In this document: positions 32,930 to 45,948 of the stretch, piece after piece
Position numbering within the stretch: the stretch's first letter is position 1
Layout: the number at the start of each line of letters is the position of its first letter
Made by a program: the position numbers and the translations under genes
The notes under the pieces: model-generated
What the model saw: the letters and a program-made list of their open reading frames with translations, nothing else
What the model was told of the DNA's origin: nothing
The model's database searches: none
NCBI RefSeq assembly: GCF_002127325.2
Contig: NC_035435.2
Location: 133,092,904 to 133,156,903, forward strand
Length of the DNA: 64,000 nucleotides
Direction of reading: 5' to 3'
From: Helianthus annuus
Taxonomy: Eukaryota > Streptophyta > Magnoliopsida > Asterales > Asteraceae

Positions 32930-35656
32930 CTAAAGGATATGTGATCGAGTCCTCATTGGATGAGATGGCATCGGTTCCACAGGAGGTCCCGGGGAAGGCT
33001 GAGATGAGGCAGAAGAATCGGGTTGGATAGGGTCAGGTTGGATAGAGCTGGTATGGTCGGTTAGGACCGGGCCAGATTGGATAGGGCTGGTAGGGTCAGG
33101 TTGGACCGGGCCAGAATGAGTGGTAGGAGAAGAAGGAGAGTGTTGGGATAAAGGTGGAGGAGATTGGGCCGAGGAAAAGGCGGGTGGGATCTGGGCCGAG
33201 GCAGACGAAGAGGGAGATGAGGGATGTTGGGCCGAGGACAGTGGGCTGGAGGGAAGGTTGGGCGATGGGGGAGTGTGGTGAGGGCAGAGAGAACAAGGGG
33301 TAGGTGTGCGAGCAGGGGAAGTCGAGAGATTTGGAGCGGGAACAGTAGGAGTAGCTAGGACAGGTGGCGGATCGGGTAGGGAAGCTGGTGGTAATGATTC
33401 ATCAAAGTTGGAGAAAATTAAGTCGGCTTCGTTGACAGGTTTTGCGAGACCAGTGAAAGGATAGTTTTCTTCATCAAATTGCGCATGACGCGTAATGAAT
33501 ACACGCTGGGTTTTGGGTTCAAGGCAACGAAAGCCTTTATATTTGGCATCATAACCAATGAACACACACTCCGCACTACGAGGAGACAACTTGTGTTTCG
33601 CATAGTCCCGAAGATAAGGAAATACGCGACACCCAAATACACGAAAATTGGAGTAGGTGGGTGCATGGCCATGTAGAAGTTCAAACGGGGATTTGTAATC
33701 GAGCAAGGCAGTGGGGAGACGATTAATAATAAAGGTGGCGGAAGAAAAAGCATCAACCCACAAGTGAGCGGGAGCATGTGAGTGAAAGAGCATGGCGAGA
33801 CCCGTTTCTGTGATATGACGATGTTTGCGCTCAGCACGACCATTTTGTTGGGGCGTGTGAGGACAAGAGAGACGATGATGGATACCACGTTCATGAAAGA
33901 AAGTTTGAACACGATGGTTGGTAAACTCAGTTCCCCCATCACTTTGGAAAATTTTTATTTTACGTGAAAATTGATTTTGAACAAATGGAACAAAAATCAA
34001 TAACGCTTCATAGAAATCAGATTTATGTCTAAGCGGGTAAAACCACGTGAAGCGCGAATAATCATCTATAAAGATAGCATAAAAACGACAACCACTAGAT
34101 GATGTAATAGGCGAAGGGCCCCATAAATCACAATGAACTAAATCCAAAGCATGCATAGATCGTTTATCATTTAAATTAAAAGGCAAACGATGAGATTTAG
34201 ACAACTGACAAGAAGAACAAAGACCAGGTTTTGGTAATAAAGACGTAACAAATAAAGAACCAAGTTTATGTAATTTAGAAACAATATCAAAGGAGACATG
34301 TCCAAGGCGACTATGCCACCGTTCAAAAGAAGCCTTGAGATGAGGAGTGGAATAGGAGGCGACAAAGGCATGGTTTCCTTCACGAAGGATGTAAAGGCCA
34401 TTCTCACAAGTTCCCTTTGCCATGATTTCCTTGATCTTTCGATCCTGTATGTGAAAAAAATTATTAGAAAAAAGAACATCAACAGGGGAGTCACGAGTAA
34501 GGCGACTAATTGACAGAAGGCGTTTGGTAAGATGTGGAACAACCAAGACGTTTTTTAAAGGAAGATTAGTAGTAAGGGAGGTTGTTCCAACATTTGTTAC
34601 TGGTAAGACTTGACCGTTTCCGAACCGAACAAAGTCCTTGCCAGATGTACCGTATGTAGTGACAAGGTCACTTTCAGACGGGGTCATATGGGCAGACGCA
34701 CCTGTGTCACCTGTCCAGTCGGGATATTCTTCTGCAATATGGCACTGGGCTTGAAAAGCCTGCGCTAAGTTTGCATCTAATGGTGCAGCCTGTTGAGCAA
34801 AAGACGCAAGATTGGGACAGGTGTTGGCATAGTGACCGTCTTTCCTGCAAAGCTGACAGTGTGGTGGTCGCCTACCACGACCACGACCGGTACCACGACC
34901 ACGACCTGCACCACGACCCTTATTAGTGTAAGAGGAACCAGAAGAGGAGCGATTTTGGTTACCAGAACGAGACGATTGTGCCACAAAGGCGGCTTGAGGT
35001 GAGGGCTGGCCATGAAGAGAAGTCATAAAGGTTTCCTGGTTCTCGGCTTTGGCGAGGAGGTCTCGAAACGACTCGGTGCCGAGAGCCCGATGAGTAGTAG
35101 AAAAATGTTCGAAAGAGGTACCCAACCCACAAAGAAACCAGTGACATTTGTCACGTTCATCGACCGGATGTCCTATGGCCGAAAGTTGATCGCATAACAT
35201 CTTGAACTTGCGACCATAGTCTGTAACGGTGGAAGAGCCTTTTTGAAGGGAGCGAAGATTATCCCGGAGAGTATGCATACGGTCGACCGAGCTATGGCTG
35301 TAAGCCGTTTCCAAGGCGGTCCAGATTTGACGAGCATCGGTGAGGCCGATGATTTCGGACATGGCCTCATCCGATAAGGAGGACTGAAGAAGAAGTTGCA
35401 CAGACTGATCATGAAGGAGCCAAGTTGCACGATCAGGATTAGGAACGGTTTTGTCATCAGTTTTGATGGTTTCGGTGGGTATGGGTGTGGTGCCATCAAT
35501 ATGACCAAGGAGATTTTGAAGGGAGAGAACAAGAGAAACTTGCTGACTCCAGGCTAGATAGTTGGTGGAATTGAGTTTGAGGGGTATAAAGTGAAGAAGA
35601 GAATGGAGAGGTATGGAGGTGACGGAATCGGAGCTTGAGGAAGCCGCGGTGGACAT
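32930..35656 (-). pseudogene. Truncated Copia gag-protease-integrase
   Basis: An open frame of 908 codons from ATG 35656. It carries a UBN2 gag domain (NSTNYLAWSQQVSLVLS), an Arg/Gly-rich stretch, a zinc knuckle (CQLCRKDGHYANTC) and the protease motif DTGASAHMT. Integrase follows, with the HHCC region (WHSRLGHVSF...CSSCQLSKSH) and DDE core (DLWGPSP, DDYSRFTW, QSDGGTEF, PQQNGRAERKH), then a long Pro/Ser-rich linker. It ends at a TAG six codons after MRTRSHIL would normally lead into reverse transcriptase. The frame is otherwise intact, so gag, protease and integrase could in principle still be translated, but the element cannot copy itself. Confidence 0.88.
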
Positions 35657-35718
35657 GGGGGCGGGTTAGGGTTATCGAAGAAGAAGGGAAGAGGGGATCG
35701 CCTGTTTGGCTGAAACCA

Positions 35719-35890
35719 TGTAAGGACTCAATCTCTTGATCTTATTATTCACAATAAGGATACAATATATAGGAATACACAGGAACCTATACTAGGAAAG
35801 TAAATATACAAAAACAATACAATATTACTAATTGATTTGGAGTATCCTTAGACTATGTTACGCTATTAGGATATACTCGGTACACGATAG
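35719..35890 (-). repeat. LTR of the truncated Copia element
   Basis: In minus sense it ends ...GAGTCCTTACA at 35719, directly before the primer site, and contains CCTATATATTGTATCC as a likely TATA region near 35765. The start is uncertain because there is no partner LTR to compare. Confidence 0.55.
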
Positions 35891-36221
35891 ATATGGTGAT
35901 TGAGGAGATAATTATTTAAAAAATATACAGTGGTTAAACATGTTATCCAATAAGCAAATAAGCAGCCATTTGAGTGATAAAATATAAATTATATTAAAAA
36001 AAACCTGCAATAAATCTAATTTAAAAAAAGTAATACTTTTTATTATTAGTAAAATCAATGATTTTATATTTGTAATTTTGTTTGGTATTACTATATTAAA
36101 AAGTGCATATTATACATATAATTATATCATGTCTTAAGTTATTGATGCCATCAATTTTTTTTTTCGATTTTATGTCTAGCATTATATATATTATGGTGAA
36201 AGTTTAAAGTTTATTAGAGAT

Positions 36222-36623
36222 TGTAGGACCGGTTTTGACTCCGAAACGATTGCGAAACGTACGTATAACGTGCGGAATCCGTACACGAACGCGACCTAAA
36301 CACACATGATGTAATATAATCTGTGATTCTATTAATCAAATCTGAAAACGTACAAGAACCTGAATCACGATGTCACTTTCTCTCTCTAGTTTCTCTCTCT
36401 AGCTCTAGAAAGCTCCAAAATGACAAATGTAGCAAAAGTTCCTAATCTAAACATAACCTCCCTATTTATAGGCCTTGGCTTTTAATGAGATTTCTCATTA
36501 ATTACAATATTGCCACCTTGCCTATTTGTCTAGATATTACAATATAACAATATAAATCTCGTTTTCTTCGGTGTCTGCTACGGACTAGATTGACGGAGGC
36601 GATAGACAGATAATGCACTAACA
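36222..36623 (-). repeat. Sirevirus 3' LTR
   Basis: 402 bp, downstream in minus sense. Plus-strand ends are TGTAGGACCGG and GCACTAACA. It contains CT-rich microsatellite sequence and TATAAATAG on the minus strand near 36470. Confidence 0.9.
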
Positions 36624-38703
36624 GACTCCCCCTTGGATATTGCCGCAGTCAATCTCGTAGCGTCTCGTCTTTCTCTCTCTTTCTTTGAGTCTTTTTGAAG
36701 CTTTAACACGTTTTCATCAACGTAGACTCTCTTTTGTTTGAACAGAATCCCCATGGATCTGTATTCAGCTTCAGCTCCCCCTTTCGGTAAACTCTTCAGG
36801 CTCCCCCTTTCGTCAAGCTTCCGTGCTTTTGGGATCGACACCTGGCTTTCCGGTTACAAGCTCTTCCAGGAACGATACCTGGCTCTTTGCACGCTTCCGT
36901 TTGCGTTGAGCTCGTCTTCAGACTCCCCCTTAGACTCGGCTTTCGGGATCGTAGTCTGGTATAACATCTGCAATTCTCAAACATTTATAAGTAACAACGT
37001 TTTGAACACTCAATTTTCAGAAATCGTAATCTGGCACTATTCAACTCTCTAAATCACTCCCCCTATCAACAATCTTTATAGATTTGGCAGTGTTAAAGAA
37101 TCCAACTCACTCACAGTTAATCATCGAAGTCCAAATTAATGACCTTGGAGATATCACAAACTGTTTTTGAAATTTTTGTTTTTTTTTAATATCAAGTTTC
37201 AAATTAATGAACTTGTTTTATTTTCAGAAACACAATTAGCTTACTCAGATTTTAAAACTCAGCATGTCAGACATCGGTTGTCGAAACTAACGCATAAATC
37301 AAAATCTTTTTGCATTTTCTGAAAATATAAAGCAATAAGAAATATGTACAAACATATTTACAAATAATATTTTTGTTTGAGTATGCGTCAGAGGATCATA
37401 TCAGTTTTTGACAAATTACAAGTACCGTTGAGCTTAATTACACATTAAGAACTAAACAATTCACTTAGATTGTCGATATACTAATCCACTTAAATTTTCA
37501 TACAAATTTCAACTAATTCAGGATACGATTTAGGTGTTTTAAGAACTTAAACTCATTCATGTGTCCCACCTCTTGAATATACTCCCCTATCCAGAATCTC
37601 AATATTCAGTCTTACAGGTGATTATACTACAATGATATCTGTACATAAATTAGGTATGCGAGGGCCGAGGGATCTCAGGTCGATACTTCCGTATGCGCAG
37701 AGAGATATCAGCTTCGACTTTTCAATATGTCCCCTTTAGAGGATCTTTTAGTTACAACAGCAGCGACTATCAATTTTATTGTTTCATCTGTATGCTGAGG
37801 GTTTATGCTATGTTTCAAGCATTTGGTGAAAGTATTATCCAAGGACTAGGTCAGAACTTCCGTTCAGCAGAAGTCCCGGAATAATACCCAGACATCATTG
37901 AGTATAAAAACCTAGTATATCAGAATACGAGACCTTTCAAATGAGATTTCAGGGGTTACCTATATATCCAAGTAGCGTTTCCCACGAAATAAGCAAGTGT
38001 TTGAATTTAGGTTTATATCCCGAAAAAGCTTACTAAGTGTATAAAAACCTATCAACATATCATCAGTGAGACTGTTTAACACTTTTTAATTCTTTACAAT
38101 TCTTTAGCATACTGTAACTGTCTACTGATGTATTATCATTTCCTTTTTTTACGCAACAACTCAAATTTTTGAATTTTATCATGTTTTTGGCTTTTTCAAA
38201 ATTTCTAATGTTTTCGTATTTTCTTCTGACAATTTTCTCCCCCTAAAATGCAAAATCATTAACAGAAATTTGACAACACGATACTGATAGCTTTGTCTCG
38301 CCATCCATGTTCTGCTAATCATGCACTGAATTACACTAAAAACAGTAATTACCCCCATGATTTACAACACATTGATTTTTACAGTTTGAAAACCGTTTTT
38401 CAATATGAATGTAATCATGTTTGTTCAGCCGTGAGGGTTTCGGCGTATTCAATTAACAATTATTCTAACAAAAACTAAAAAATAACATATTTTTGGTTTT
38501 TAATTTTTCAAGTTTTTTAGGGTTTTGAAAATATTGTTTATTTATGTACAAACAACACTCAAACTAAACTCCCTGTTCAACCAAACCAGGGTCCTGCAAC
38601 CTCTTCCTCCTCTCCAAGTACCAGGCTGCTCCTGTTTTGATTCTCACAGTCTTTGGTTCCGATGAGCACCTGCACATTTAAACAATTTGATTATTTGAAC
38701 AAT
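36624..38703 (-). promoter_or_regulatory. Sirevirus 3' non-coding region with repeated purine tracts
   Basis: The true purine tract CAAGGGGGAGTC abuts the LTR (36624-36635). Related tracts recur on the minus strand at about 36774, 36802, 36921, 37047, 37585 and 38238 (plus-strand 'ctccccct' variants). Multiple purine tracts are a documented Sirevirus trait. Near 38600 a short coding vestige, AWYLE, resembles the start of a Copia protease motif (WYLDSG) before diverging, hinting where pol was excised. Otherwise non-coding. Confidence 0.6.
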
Positions 38704-40794
38704 TTAGCCCAGGTCTGTTGGAACTTGGACCTTAGGCATTTCAACACAATAATTTTCATTCAATTTTGGAAATTCTTTGTCATTTAAAACTTTTTCAACT
38801 TTGATTTCAACTTTCACATCTTTTACCAACAACACTTGTTTCTTAGCACTCCATACTTGACCTTTCGGAGTACCTCTTTTGTAAAAGTTCGTCTCTTTTT
38901 GAACCTTTTGATTTTGAACAACATTTTTAGGTTTCCAAAACTCTTGAGGTTTTGTCATATCAACAGATGTTCTCCAACTCTGTGTTGTTCTGAATCTGGG
39001 TGTGTGAGAATTCTAGGTCTGTCTTGAATCGAACCTTTTCAGATTTGATTTCCAGTTTTGATTTGAAGCAAACTTGTTTGTATTATACCTCCAAGTTTGT
39101 CTCGAATCAAATCTGGTTGACCTTGGTTTCACACTCTCAGATTTCTGTTTTTCAACATCATCAGGCTTTGATTTTGGACACTTTCGTGCAACATGTCCAA
39201 TTTGATCACACTTAAAACACACTTTCTTTGAAACATCCTTGGCCTGTTGTTGTTTCTTTTTCAAAGCATCAAACTCCTCATTAGACTGTTGTCCAATTTT
39301 GAGTTTTTCCTCTTCTTTCAAGCTTTTCAATTGAACAAAATTCATCTTTTGTTGCAAATATGATTTTTCATTTTGTTTCCAGTTCTGTTTCCTTTTATAA
39401 CCCAAACCAGCCTTCATGTTTTTCTTCTTAAAACCAGGTTTATTATAAAAAGATTTATAACCTTTACTAGCAAACTTCGGAATCTCAGACTTTTCAATCT
39501 CAACCATTTTGAAAACTTTATCAGCCTTTTCTGAAATCACATTCTGAATCGGGAATACAGCATCTAAGAATAATTTGTCCGATCCAATCATGGTATAAAC
39601 CAATCCCTTTGAATCATCATTCAAATTTTTCTCAGATTTTGTGTTTTTCAGATAACCATCATAAAGATTTCCTTCATCTTCATCCTGTGATTCAGACTTA
39701 CCTTTTGCAGACTCATCTTTCAAAACACTATCAACCACCTTACTTACCACCTCTGAATCATCAGCATCATCAGATTTGGTGTAAGTCACATCGATACTTT
39801 CAGGTAATTGGTCAGCTATGTTCAAACCCTTTGCCACCTTTTCCTCATCATAAAAAGTATAATTGTTTCTCAATGGTGGTGGTACCTGATGAAACTCTGA
39901 ACCAATACCTTTTTTGCAATTATTAGTATCTTTGTCATCTGGTGTGATGTTGAAAATGCGTTTGAGAATGTACGAAGAATTATGATAACTTTGAAGTTTG
40001 ATAACAATCTTTTCTTTTTCAGCCAAGACTTGTTTAAGATTAGCAATTTCATCAACACACTTGTTTAATTCAATTTGCTTTTCTTTAAACTTTCTTTCAT
40101 ACATTTCTTTAGTAACTAAAGTTTCAGACAATCTTTGATCAAAACTTTTGACTTGGCTTTTCAAAGTATCATAAGCCTCTTGTACTCTCTGACTCGACCA
40201 TTTTAAAGAATCATACTGTTTTTGTAAATCTTGAAATTTAGATTCTTTTTCAACACAATCGACACATTTTGCTGTACACAGTTGTCGATAAACCTCATTA
40301 TCCTTTTCAAGACCTTGACATTTCTGTGTTAACTTTTCAACTTTTAATTTTAAAATTTCTTCTGTTTCAATCATTTCTTTACATTTTGTTGTGAAAACAT
40401 TTTCAAGTTTAATTATGTCATTGTCTTTTGTTTTTATGATATCATTTTTTTCAGTACAGGCTTTGCACATTTCTATGCAATTCCTGCACTTGTTTTCTTT
40501 TTCAGCAACTAAATCAACATTCGATAAGTCAGAAGATTTTCTTACCTTAGTCTCTTCCAGCACCGATTCTTCTGTCTTAGCTTTCTGAACTTGCTCTTTG
40601 TTCTCCTCTTTTCCTTCTTTAAGTGCTTCCTCGATCTTCTGTTCTTTTTCAGCTTTTTGTTTCTCTTCATTTTTCTGTTCCTCTTCAGCAGCAATCTTCG
40701 TAACAGCTTTTACTTCTTCAATCATCTTCTTCAATTCTTCTTCTTTTCTCTTCTTCATCTCTACCACCTTTGGTAGACTTGCTTCACAAACCTC
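38704..40794 (-). pseudogene. Sirevirus gag, C-terminal part
   Basis: In-frame continuation of the gag beginning at 49964, interrupted only by the gag-only element. The segment opens EVCEASLPKVVEMKKRK and is dominated by Glu/Lys-rich coiled coil for about 350 residues. It contains a Cys-rich patch (KCRNCIEMCKAC; CTAKCVDC), then a low-complexity acidic region and a second zinc knuckle (CFKCDQIGHVARKC). A TAG at 39013-39015 stands in an RFDSRQTW-type repeat where Trp is expected; the same frame continues about 100 codons to 38704. Total gag without the insertion is close to 1,180 residues before the TAG, unusually long. I recognise this CCHC/coiled-coil gag style from Asteraceae Sireviruses. 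It forms the particle; the coiled coil suggests multimerisation. Confidence 0.8.
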
Positions 40795-40799
40795 TCTTA

Positions 40800-43041
40800 T
40801 GTCACGACCCCCGACCCACCCTGGACGGAATCGGGTGTCGTGAGCAGTCCCGTGGTACCGGTGATTATTTTTGAAAAACATTGCAGCGGAATTTTCATCA
40901 GGACCGTGAGTTAGGAAAAATATCAGAGTTTAGAAAACACCGGATTTGATTTAAATAGATGGGATAAATCCCCATTTTAAAAAGATAAGTTTTATTTTAT
41001 AAAACAATATTTCTTTAATAAGCCATTTCTTGATGCCTTTCAGTGCCGTATCCAGCCTTATGATAATTACCTGAAACATGTTTGAAAAAGGTTTTGTCAG
41101 CGGGAAATGCTGAGTGAGATCATTCCATTTTTATAAAATATATTGTTATACCTTACAGTATTAAGGTTTTATATTTATTTGCATTTACCTTACTCAATCA
41201 ATATTTTGTCACATAATGGCAATTCCAATATACCAGCAATAATATCACTCATTGGTTTACTTTCATCCAATAGTGAATTAATCAATTAACTATACTTTAC
41301 TGTTGTTCAATTTATCTGTCATTAGGCGATTCCTATGACTGGGTCATATCACTGTTCATAACACTGTTGATCATTCTTTCAACTAGTGTTCCTGGACATT
41401 ATCACTGTTGATCATTCTTTCAACTAGTGATTCTAATTATAACATTGTTGATCATTCTTTCCACTAGTGTTCCTGGACATTATCACTGTTGATCATTCTT
41501 TCAACTAGTGATTCTAATTATAACACTGTTGATCATTCTTTCAACTAGTGTTCCTGGACATTATCACTGTTGATCATTCTTTCAACTAGTGATTCTAATT
41601 ATAACACTGTTGATCATTCTTTCAACTAGTGTTCCTGGACATTATCACTGTTGATCATTCTTTCAACTAGTGATTCTAATTATGACACTGTTGATCATTC
41701 TTTCAACTAGTGTCTTTGGACATATGATGTCTCATAACATTACTTTGTCAATATATATTATCTATAGCACAAAATCATGCAATCCAGAATAATGACATTT
41801 CATATCAATTATTATAACTTATCAAAATATGTTAATTCACTAATTGTAATATCAGGGTATAGTAACCTGACTAAAAGTATTATACTTGACTATTTTATTA
41901 TGGTATGCATCATTTAAATTTTATACATAATAATTTAATGTTAAGAATAATATTAGTTATAATTGTGGTCATGCTAACTTCCTGGGTAATAGTAACGAGA
42001 ATCAAATAATGTATAATACCTCCCATACCAGTAAAATATAATAACTTAATCACTGCAAGTATAACTGGTAACCATTTAGGATTTTAGAAAGCATTTTGTA
42101 ATATAATTGTTTCACAAAAAGGTGATAAAACCGTGATAAAAGAGTATAGACTCACAAACGGTGAGAAAAGAGAAATGAACTCACATTGCAGATTTCTACC
42201 GGCAAGGTTTAGTCTACAGATAAGCCTTGATATATTGCTGATTCAATTTGGGCAGAGTCTAGTCTACTGATTAGCCTAATTCACACAAACGGGGTTGTAA
42301 CTAATACAGCAATTACGACAATTCACGAGATTAAACCCTCACAACGATTAACAAGTGCAATACTTCAATCATTTATCGAATTATCGACAAACGACAAAGT
42401 ATAATACTTTAATAATTCAATCGGATTCACAACGAATAACAGAGCATAGTCCGAATTCGAACAGCACTCAAATATTCAAGTCGAAATCACGATGAATAAT
42501 CAAAGTACAAGCTCAATTTGAGCAGCACTCGGACAATCGTTGGATAGTTACAATCGATCGGACGTTGAATCGTAATAGCGATCGAGTTATTACCCTGATT
42601 GCGGCCGCGTTTCGTGATCGGTGTGTGTTGTGTGGTAAACGAACGATATCTCTGTGTATATTTTGAGTTTTTACGTCGAATTAACGGCAAACTTCAAGTG
42701 CCACTGCCCCCTATTTATAGCTGAAAAATGTCCTCCCTCGCGTGTCACGACAGGGAAACCTGGTCCTGGCGCGTGGCGCGAGAGGTCACTTTTAATATGA
42801 GGTAGCCACGCGTCTCAGTAGCTTGGGTAAGTCGACGGTTCGTTAAAATTCAATTTCTATCGAAAACAGTTTGGATAATACTAACTAGAAAATACCCCCC
42901 CTGAGTTTTAGGGGCCCTGATCCTGATTCCGATTGCTCTGAAACTTTTAGGGTTTGTGCAGAATCACTTGGGTGTCTTACTTAGGTTTTCCTATTGAACA
43001 AAATAATACAATAAATAATAGTTTTGATGAGGGTTGTTACA
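40800..43041 (-). repeat. Gag-only element copy 1, 3' LTR
   Basis: 2242 bp. Contains a minisatellite (41345-41712) of nine half-units of about 40 bp sharing 'ctgttgatcattctttcaac', alternating between two spacer types. Minus-strand CTATAAATAG lies at 42711-42720, a likely promoter box. Confidence 0.92.
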
Positions 43042-44428
43042 TCCTCCCCACCTTAATAAAAATCTCGTCCTCGAGATTTGGGTTATGATATTTTTGTTAG
43101 ATCTATGTCATAATTTAGTCACTAGATTCTTAAGGTAAATGACACAGGGTCAAATTTTGTGAATACTAGTTGTATCAGTAGGGTTTTAAAAAGTTCAACT
43201 GAAATAGTTCAAGAAATCGATGACAACTGAATGAGATGAAATGATATAGTTTCGAATGAGACTAGGTTCAATCTAACAGATATATGATCAAATAGATATC
43301 TGTTTATAGTTAGTGAATGACTTTTTAAAATAAAATTCATGGTCAAAAGAAATCTTACTTTGATTGGCAACTGGGGAAGACTCAGAATCAATAAGGTCAG
43401 AATGAAATAATAGCACGAAGATGATTGTTAATTATCGAATCATATCAAGAGAAAAATCAGTGTATTGACATTGCAAGGATACACTGGACTGCAACAAAGT
43501 TTAGTGTATCATTGTCTTAATACATAATTGTATCAAGACTATTTTCAAATGATAAGTCAAACGAAAGATATACGTGGGTTTTGAATGATTCGTATGTTTA
43601 TGATAAGCTACAACATCGCAAGGTGTCGTAATGCTTGGAATAATTTCAATAATTACGGTGCTCGAACAATTTCACCGTATAATCAACTGAAAGTTTTAAA
43701 TGAAGAAACTTGGATATTCAAAAATAGGAGTTTCAATTTATAAGGAAAAAGACCAATTGAATTACTCTAAAATTTTCGATAAATAATGAAAGAAACGTTT
43801 AAGAAGTACACCGGAATATAATACGAATTTGTGTACTTTTATCTTAACACATAGTTGTATTAAGACTGATTAAGAATATGAACAAAAATTTAAAATTCGT
43901 ACATTAGGAGTAAAATGGAAAATAGCTCAAGCTACAAATTTATTATGACGCCACAAGGTGTCATAGTGATTGAAATAGTAGCGGTGAATGAAACGAGTTT
44001 CACCATGATGTAAATCAAATGAAGTAAATCCGAATGTTTCAAATAAATACATTAGGATTTTGGATTGAAATTGAAATGATCAAAGATGATAAAGCAATAA
44101 AGATTGCGAAGGCTCGATAGATACACGGAAATATGAAATGAATTTGTGTATCATTATCTTAGCACACGGTTGTGTTAAGATTGTTTTGATAGAATAAATC
44201 AAAGCGGATTCAATATGAATGAATAATTAAACCCGTATGTAAGAGGTGCAACGAGATTAGCACAAGCTTCAAATTTGTGAAAACGTCACCACAAGGTGAT
44301 CGTGACCAAATAAAGGATTCAACGAAAGTGAAAACCAAACAAGTTTGTTATGGATCTGAAATAGATGAAATATTTGACGGAATGTATTTATTTATGAACT
44401 TTTATTTGTACTAGGGTCAAATAATAAC
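43042..44428 (-). repeat. Three diverged ~320-bp tandem repeats in place of pol (copy 1)
   Basis: Three units are recognisable by 'atacac(t/c)gga...gtgtatcat', starting near 43479, 43806 and 44121 (spacings 327 and 315 bp). Each continues with '(t)cttaacaca(t)a(g)ttgta(t)taagact' and a later 'cacaaggtgtc' with 'tttcacc'. There is no open frame. The block sits between the gag stop and the purine tract, where pol would be. Confidence 0.75.
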
Positions 44429-45607
44429 TTAACTTAGATATATATCAGTGACTACGTCTGGTATCATTTCTGCTTCTTGTGTAGTAAGTGCGTATGCTAG
44501 CGCGTTCTTCTTAGCTCCGTCTGTTGTTCTAGCCTTGTTGTCAGATGCTTTGGTTAGTTTCGGGCAATATGGTTTGATATGTCCGGTTTCCCCGCAATTG
44601 TAACAGATGTTAGTTTTTCTTCTGCACTCTTCCTCTATGTGCCCGGTCATCTTGCAGAAGTCACAGTAGGGTGTGTTCCTAAAACGACATCGTCCTGAAT
44701 GCGTTTTGTTACTGTTTCTGTAGATAGGTTGCTCCAATGACGGTTCAGTTTCTTTCTTCTTGAGTTCTTGGGAAATTTTCTGGGCTAATTCTTTCTTCTT
44801 GTTTTCTTCTCTTGTGCGGATTAGTCCATCTGTCAGCATGTTAGCTAGTTCAACTGCTTCCTCAATAGTCTGTGGTCTAACGGCCTTGACTATGTCTCGG
44901 ATTTCGCTAACTAATCCCCAAATATAACGAGAAATTAGTACAGATTCTGGCGAAGCCAGAGTTGGTACCATTCTTGCATATTCGAAGAATGTTGTCGTAT
45001 ATTCACGACAATTCACATCTATCATTTTATGATTTAGGAACTTGTTAGTTGTTCGTTCCTTTTCATAAGGAGGACAAAATTTTCTTTCTACTACTTCCTT
45101 GAATTTGTTCCAGTTCATTGTATAAGTCATGTCACTTCCTTTTGCCTGAAGAATTGTATTCCACCATTCTAAGGCTTCTTCCTTAAAGAGATTAGATGCA
45201 TACATCACCTTATCTTCTTCAGCACATTTGCTGATCGAAAGAACAGCTTCCGTCTTTTCCAACCATCGTAGAGCAGCCGTGGCACCTTCACTGCCCGCGA
45301 ACTCGGTTGGTTTACAGGCTAGAAATTCTTTGTAGGTACACCCGAGAGTCATCGCCTTCTTCTTCTTAGGAAATGGGGTTTTGGTAATATCATTATTATC
45401 ACTATTGACACTATGGTTAAAATTATCGTCACGGGTATGCTTACTGCTCATAGCTTTGGTGGGTTCTATGGGATTTTTAACAGCTTTAATTATTAAAGGT
45501 AAAGCATTAGCTATTCCTTGAGCTATTAGATTTTCTATAGCATTTTTATCCAAAGGATTTTCATTATTAGCATGAACTTCTGGATTATGCGATACTTCAT
45601 TCGGCAT
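44429..45607 (-). CDS. gag: Gypsy-type gag, intact (copy 1)
   Basis: 392 codons from ATG 45607 (MPNEVSHNPEVHANN). A Retrotrans_gag domain (about residues 85-250) includes FLACKPTEFAGSEG, LRWLEKTEAV and ALEWWNTI. A basic helix and two zinc knuckles follow near the C-terminus (CDFCKMTGHIEEEC and CYNCGETGHIKPYC). The frame ends SKASDN...VTDIYLS with no protease after it. The frame is one 21-nt step longer upstream but begins there with GTG, so the ATG shared with copy 2 is preferred. The product would be a capsid/nucleocapsid protein able to package RNA. Retention of a full-length gag in two copies suggests it contributes to mobilisation by a partner that supplies pol. Confidence 0.9.
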   Translation of the reverse strand: MPNEVSHNPEVHANNENPLDKNAIENLIAQGIANALPLIIKAVKNPIEPTKAMSSKHTRDDNFNHSVNSDNNDITKTPFPKKKKAMTLGCTYKEFLACKPTEFAGSEGATAALRWLEKTEAVLSISKCAEEDKVMYASNLFKEEALEWWNTILQAKGSDMTYTMNWNKFKEVVERKFCPPYEKERTTNKFLNHKMIDVNCREYTTTFFEYARMVPTLASPESVLISRYIWGLVSEIRDIVKAVRPQTIEEAVELANMLTDGLIRTREENKKKELAQKISQELKKKETEPSLEQPIYRNSNKTHSGRCRFRNTPYCDFCKMTGHIEEECRRKTNICYNCGETGHIKPYCPKLTKASDNKARTTDGAKKNALAYALTTQEAEMIPDVVTDIYLS

Positions 45608-45948
45608 CTGGATTGCAAATATTTTCACTTATTAATATCACATAATAATTAAAACAAAATAATACTTCCAGGATATTATATGTGCATATTGACATATACA
45701 TATTCATGTACAACACATAAGTTAATTTGTATTAGTTTCCTGACTTTATTGTTTAGGTATTAAAGAACACCTAATTAGCTTAAACAAGTGGCTTAACTTA
45801 TACTAAGGCATCTTTTCTTATTCAACCTTTGAATATTATCAGATGTGCTACCAGTTAATAGCAATCTCCTAACTCTTTTATTTAAGTTTAAATACAACAC
45901 TTATAGGCTCATAATAATGGCTCGATCAGTGGCTCTGATACCACCTTC

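Larger units (their letters stand above)
32926..35895 (-). mobile_element. 5' portion of a Copia element
   Basis: In minus sense: a short LTR (inner end at 35719; outer end near 35880-35895, not firmly fixed), a degenerate primer site TGGTTTCAGCC, then gag, protease and integrase. The sequence stops at the start of the reverse-transcriptase region at about 32926, where Helitron repeat sequence begins. No RT, RNase H or 3' LTR exists. It may be a truncated insertion or a deletion after insertion. Confidence 0.8.
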
